64,000 nucleotides of DNA from Betaproteobacteria bacterium (lineage in GTDB: Bacteria; Pseudomonadota; Gammaproteobacteria; Burkholderiales; SG8-41): NCBI GenBank assembly GCA_900299145.1, contig OMIN01000098.1, forward strand, positions 86,136 to 150,135, given 5' to 3'. Both the position numbers and the translations under genes were made by a program. Below the pieces are notes generated by a model. It saw only the letters and a list, made by a program, of their open reading frames with translations, was not told the DNA's origin and did not search any database. Positions 61,186 through 64,000 of this stretch are shown here, piece after piece (position 1 is the first letter of the stretch; each line of letters opens with the position of its first letter).

Positions 61186-61205
61186 TTTTAAAACAAACAC
61201 TTACA
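61186..61205 (-). repeat. AT-rich dispersed element, copy 18
   Basis: On the minus strand reads GTAAGTGTTTGTTTTAAAAC. Its core with the flank is near-palindromic (GTTGTTTTAAAACAAAC). Lies between convergent arsR and MFS genes. Confidence 0.75.
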
Positions 61206-61206
61206 G

Positions 61207-62427
61207 TCAATCCGATTTTCGCCCGCCACCCACCAGCAGCAACCCGGAAATCGCCGCCAGCCCGCCCACCGCCGCATAGGCCACGCCGTAATCACCGAGC
61301 AGGGTAACCGTCACGGAGAACGCCGGGGGAATCAACATCACGCCGGCAAACATGATTGCGGTGCCGAGGCCCGTGGCTTCGGTGCGCCGCGCACCGCCGA
61401 GCCGCGCCCATTCCGCGTAGGCCAGCCCGGTGAATCCGCTGGCTGTGGCACCCGCTACTGCGCAGATCGCCAGCACGGCGAGCGGGGGCCAATCCGCACC
61501 GAACTGCCCCGTCAGGACGGCTGTGGTGCAACTCACCACGCCCTGCAATGCGAGCAGCTTGTTCGCAGCCATCACCTTGTCCGCCAGCCAGCCCCAGATG
61601 GGCCGCGTCAGCACGGCCGAGATCTGAAACAGGGCCAGCGCCTGCCCGGCGCGTACCAGGTCAAAACCCGCCTTGCTGGTCAGATGCACCGTCATGAAGG
61701 TGGTGAAGCACAGTTGCAGGCTGGTGTAAGCAAAACTCGTCAACGCCAGCCGGCGCATAGCCGGGCTTTCGCGCAGCAGGGCAAATGGCGCGAGCAGCCC
61801 GGCGCGAAAAATGGCGTGCGTGGTGTCCCGGTCACTATCCCAGCGCGCGCGCGGAATTTGCATCAGCAACAACAGAATCAGCACCGGCACGGTCTGGCAC
61901 AACAACGCCGTGCGCCAACCGAGCCGCACGGTGAGCGGCGCCATCACCAAGCCTGCCAGCACGCCGCCCAGCGGCACGCCGATCTGCCGGATGCCCATCA
62001 CAAAATTCATGATGCCCGGCGGCGTGCGCGGCACCAGCAAATGCGTGCTGGCGGGCGCGGTGGCGCCATACGCCAGCCCCAGCAACGCCGCGCCGATCGC
62101 CACCGAGGCAATGCTGCCCATCGCGCACGTGAGCAGCATGGCGAGTGTAGCCAGCAACACCACCTGACTCGCGCGCACCGCGCCGTGGCGGCGGATAAAG
62201 CCCGGCGACAGCAGCGCGGAGACAATGCCCACGCCGTAAACGGCGGCCACAAAAAACCCGACCAAGGTGCCCGGCACCTGCAGATCGTGCGCAATTGCCG
62301 GTGCGGCCGCCGGAAACGAATACGCGGCCATGGTGGCAAGGCTTTGTATCGCCAGCGTGGCGATCAGCGGCCCGGTGGGAAAACCCACGACGGGGGTTAC
62401 ACCAGACGTTGCGGAAGAAATGGTCAC
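61207..62427 (-). CDS. MFS transporter
   Basis: 406 residues, about twelve helices. It resembles the cyanate/aromatic-acid type MFS group by the loops FIRRHGAVRASQ and RTPPGIMNFVMGIRQIGVPLGG. It follows an amidohydrolase gene by 24 bases on the same strand, so it may import that enzyme's substrate. Confidence 0.88.
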   Translation of the reverse strand: MTISSATSGVTPVVGFPTGPLIATLAIQSLATMAAYSFPAAAPAIAHDLQVPGTLVGFFVAAVYGVGIVSALLSPGFIRRHGAVRASQVVLLATLAMLLTCAMGSIASVAIGAALLGLAYGATAPASTHLLVPRTPPGIMNFVMGIRQIGVPLGGVLAGLVMAPLTVRLGWRTALLCQTVPVLILLLLMQIPRARWDSDRDTTHAIFRAGLLAPFALLRESPAMRRLALTSFAYTSLQLCFTTFMTVHLTSKAGFDLVRAGQALALFQISAVLTRPIWGWLADKVMAANKLLALQGVVSCTTAVLTGQFGADWPPLAVLAICAVAGATASGFTGLAYAEWARLGGARRTEATGLGTAIMFAGVMLIPPAFSVTVTLLGDYGVAYAAVGGLAAISGLLLVGGGRKSD

Positions 62428-62451
62428 CGCGCAGCCGCAACCCGCCTGCGC

Positions 62452-63327
62452 TTAAAAGCCATACAGCCGCGCGGGATTGTCGACCAGAATTTTGTTGCGC
62501 GTGGCTTCATCCGGCACCCACACCGCGAGTTGCTGCACCAGCGTGCCGGTGTTCGGCATTTCGCCTTCCATCATCACGTGCGGCCAGTCGGTGCCGAACA
62601 CCAGTTGGTTGGGGGCCGCGGCCACCAGCGCCTGCGCGAACGGGTTGAGATCGTTGTAGGGAATCGCTGCGCGCGAAGTACGGTACGGCGCGGAGAGCTT
62701 CGACCACACACGCCCGGTCTTCAATGCGCGCAGCAGTGCCTGAAATCCGGGCGCATTGGTATCTTTGGCAACATCGGGCCGCCCCATGTGATCAATCACC
62801 ATCACGCTTGGAAACTCAGCTGCAATGCGGTCAAAGTCGGGAAAGTTTTCGATGTCCATCAAAAATTGCGCATGCCCCCCCAGCCGCGCCACGCGTGCGG
62901 CGAGCCGCTTGGCTGCATCGAACTGCACGCCGATTTTCGCCACCAGATTCGCGCGAAAGCCGCGCACGCCGGCTTTGTCGAGTGCTTCGAGTTCAGTATC
63001 GGTGACGTCTTCACGCAGCAAGGCAATGGCGCGCAGCCGCACGCCGGTTTGCGCCATGGCATCGAGAACCACCTGATTGTTGGTGCCGTGCACACCCGTG
63101 TGCACCATCACGCCACGTGAAAACCCGATGCCATCAAGCATCGCCAGATATTCTTTCAGCAATACGCCCGGTGGCGGCGTGTAGAGCCGGTTGTCGGCGT
63201 AGCCGTAGACTTCGCGCGCGCCGAACACATGCGCGTGGCAGTCGGTCGCGCCCGGCGGTAACGTGAACGAAGGTTTGAGGTGATTCGCCAGCGGCGCCGG
63301 GCAAATGGCGGGTTCGGGTGTGCTCAT
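62452..63327 (-). CDS. Amidohydrolase-2 family lactonase/hydrolase
   Basis: 291 residues. The metal site shows DCHAHVFG near 29-36 and FGTDWPH near the C-terminus, plus VIDHMGRP. The group includes 2-pyrone-4,6-dicarboxylate and 4-sulfomuconolactone hydrolases. It lies between an MFS gene and a Bug receptor with 12- and 24-base gaps, an apparent uptake-and-cleavage operon. Confidence 0.88.
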   Translation of the reverse strand: MSTPEPAICPAPLANHLKPSFTLPPGATDCHAHVFGAREVYGYADNRLYTPPPGVLLKEYLAMLDGIGFSRGVMVHTGVHGTNNQVVLDAMAQTGVRLRAIALLREDVTDTELEALDKAGVRGFRANLVAKIGVQFDAAKRLAARVARLGGHAQFLMDIENFPDFDRIAAEFPSVMVIDHMGRPDVAKDTNAPGFQALLRALKTGRVWSKLSAPYRTSRAAIPYNDLNPFAQALVAAAPNQLVFGTDWPHVMMEGEMPNTGTLVQQLAVWVPDEATRNKILVDNPARLYGF

Positions 63328-63339
63328 GATGCGTTCAGC

Positions 63340-64000
63340 TCAATCCAATTTAGCTCCGGAAACTTTGACGACCTTTGCCCAGTCCTGAATGTCCTGACGC
63401 AAAAAGGCGGCGAATTGCTCCGGTGTGTTGGTAACGGTTTCAGCGGCGAGCGCGGCGAAGCGTTCGCGCGTTTCTTGATGTTTGACGGCGCTTGCAACCG
63501 CGTTGTTTACGCGCGCAATGGCGTCTTTCGGCGCCGCCGCCTGAGCGAGAAAACCATACCACGTGGTCGATTCATAACCAGGCAGGCCCGATTCGGCGAC
63601 GGTGGGCACATTGGGCAGCGCGAGGCTGCGTGCCTTGCTGGTCACCGCCAGCGGGTTCAGTTTGCCACTGCGGATTTGCCCCAGCACTGGGCCGATGTTG
63701 ACCACCATGAAATCACATTGGCCGGCAATCACATCGACTATTGCCGGGCCGCCGCCCTTGTAGGGCACGTGCAGCATATCGACTTTCGCCATGGCTTTCA
63801 GAAGCTCCACGCCCAGATGCATGGTGTTTCCAGCACCCCCGGAGGCAAAGCTCAGCCTGCCGGGTTGTTTGCGTGCGAGCGCGATCAGATCACCGACGGT
63901 TTTTACGGGCAGTGAAGGGTGCGTGGCTACCACGCTGCCGAGCACAGCCGCCAGCGTGATCGGCGCAAAATCACGCAGTGCGTCGAACGGCAGCTTGCGA
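63340..64000 (-). CDS. TctC/Bug-family receptor, N-terminus beyond the window edge
   Basis: About 220 residues are visible. The frame is open to 64000, reading KLPFDALRDFAPITLAAVLG before VVATHPSLPVK, then VPYKGGGPA and the ending WAKVVKVSGAKLD. The signal peptide lies off the edge. It heads or belongs to the amidohydrolase operon on the minus strand. Confidence 0.92.
   Translation of the reverse strand, partial: RKLPFDALRDFAPITLAAVLGSVVATHPSLPVKTVGDLIALARKQPGRLSFASGGAGNTMHLGVELLKAMAKVDMLHVPYKGGGPAIVDVIAGQCDFMVVNIGPVLGQIRSGKLNPLAVTSKARSLALPNVPTVAESGLPGYESTTWYGFLAQAAAPKDAIARVNNAVASAVKHQETRERFAALAAETVTNTPEQFAAFLRQDIQDWAKVVKVSGAKLD

Noticed and set aside
2684..61205. AT-rich elements as rho-independent terminators
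   Set aside because: Most copies have no stem before the T-run, and several lie just before start codons.
1..64000. CRISPR array, insertion sequence, prophage or integron
   Set aside because: No regularly spaced direct repeats, transposase, integrase or phage genes were seen in any frame.

Overview
The window looks like a chromosomal stretch from a GC-rich betaproteobacterium, most likely Burkholderiales. Three things suggest this. There are eight tripartite-tricarboxylate (TctC/Bug) periplasmic receptor genes, a family greatly expanded in that order. There is a Sox-type sulfur-oxidation gene set. There is also the housekeeping run mutM, TPR protein, lolB, ispE, tRNA-Gln, prs, rplY, pth, ychF, an arrangement I recall from many betaproteobacteria. 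No phage, insertion sequence, CRISPR array or rRNA was seen, and no gene-free gap exceeds 300 bases.

Layout. 1-0.5 kb: end of an MHYT-domain membrane sensor. 0.8-12.4 kb: Bug receptors mixed with a metallo-beta-lactamase-fold hydrolase, soxXYZA, two barrel proteins with internal duplication, a TauD-type dioxygenase, a soxC/cytochrome pair and a flavin reductase. 12.5-19.1 kb: a diguanylate cyclase, then a 2-oxoacid:ferredoxin oxidoreductase (korAB) with a GltD-like iron-sulfur flavoprotein. 19.3-35 kb: more Bug receptors, a broken tetR beside a cupin gene, MFS and gamma-glutamyltransferase genes, a second TauD-type gene, FAH-family, enoyl-CoA hydratase, 5'-nucleotidase and Ldh2 genes, a NIPSNAP protein and an ankyrin lipoprotein. 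35-45.9 kb: a nearly complete urate catabolic island (puuD, puuE, M20 hydrolase, allC-like, GntR regulator, uraD, uraH, Bug receptor, divergent uraH paralogue, purine phosphoribosyltransferase, ABC importer). 46-58 kb: the housekeeping block, with a GldA/F/G-like ABC cassette lying between the TPR gene and mutM. 58-64 kb: SDR, two MFS genes, an ArsR regulator, an amidohydrolase and the end of an eighth Bug gene.

How genes work together. In the urate island PuuD would oxidise urate, UraH and UraD would convert the product to S-allantoin, PuuE would open allantoin and the AllC-like enzyme would deaminate allantoate. The GntR gene and uraD are divergent. Each has a good sigma-70-like promoter carrying a TGTATACA operator, and each -10 box sits so close to the ATG that both messages are predicted to be leaderless. 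A related TTGTATAC site lies upstream of the ABC importer.

Most unusual structure. About eighteen copies of an AT-rich intergenic element, close to TAAGTATTTGTTTTTATTGA, occur in both orientations between otherwise GC-rich genes. Some run into start codons, two adjoin a perfect GC hairpin, two lie between inverted-repeat arms, and one borders a 57-base remnant of a deleted Bug gene. I do not recognise this element.
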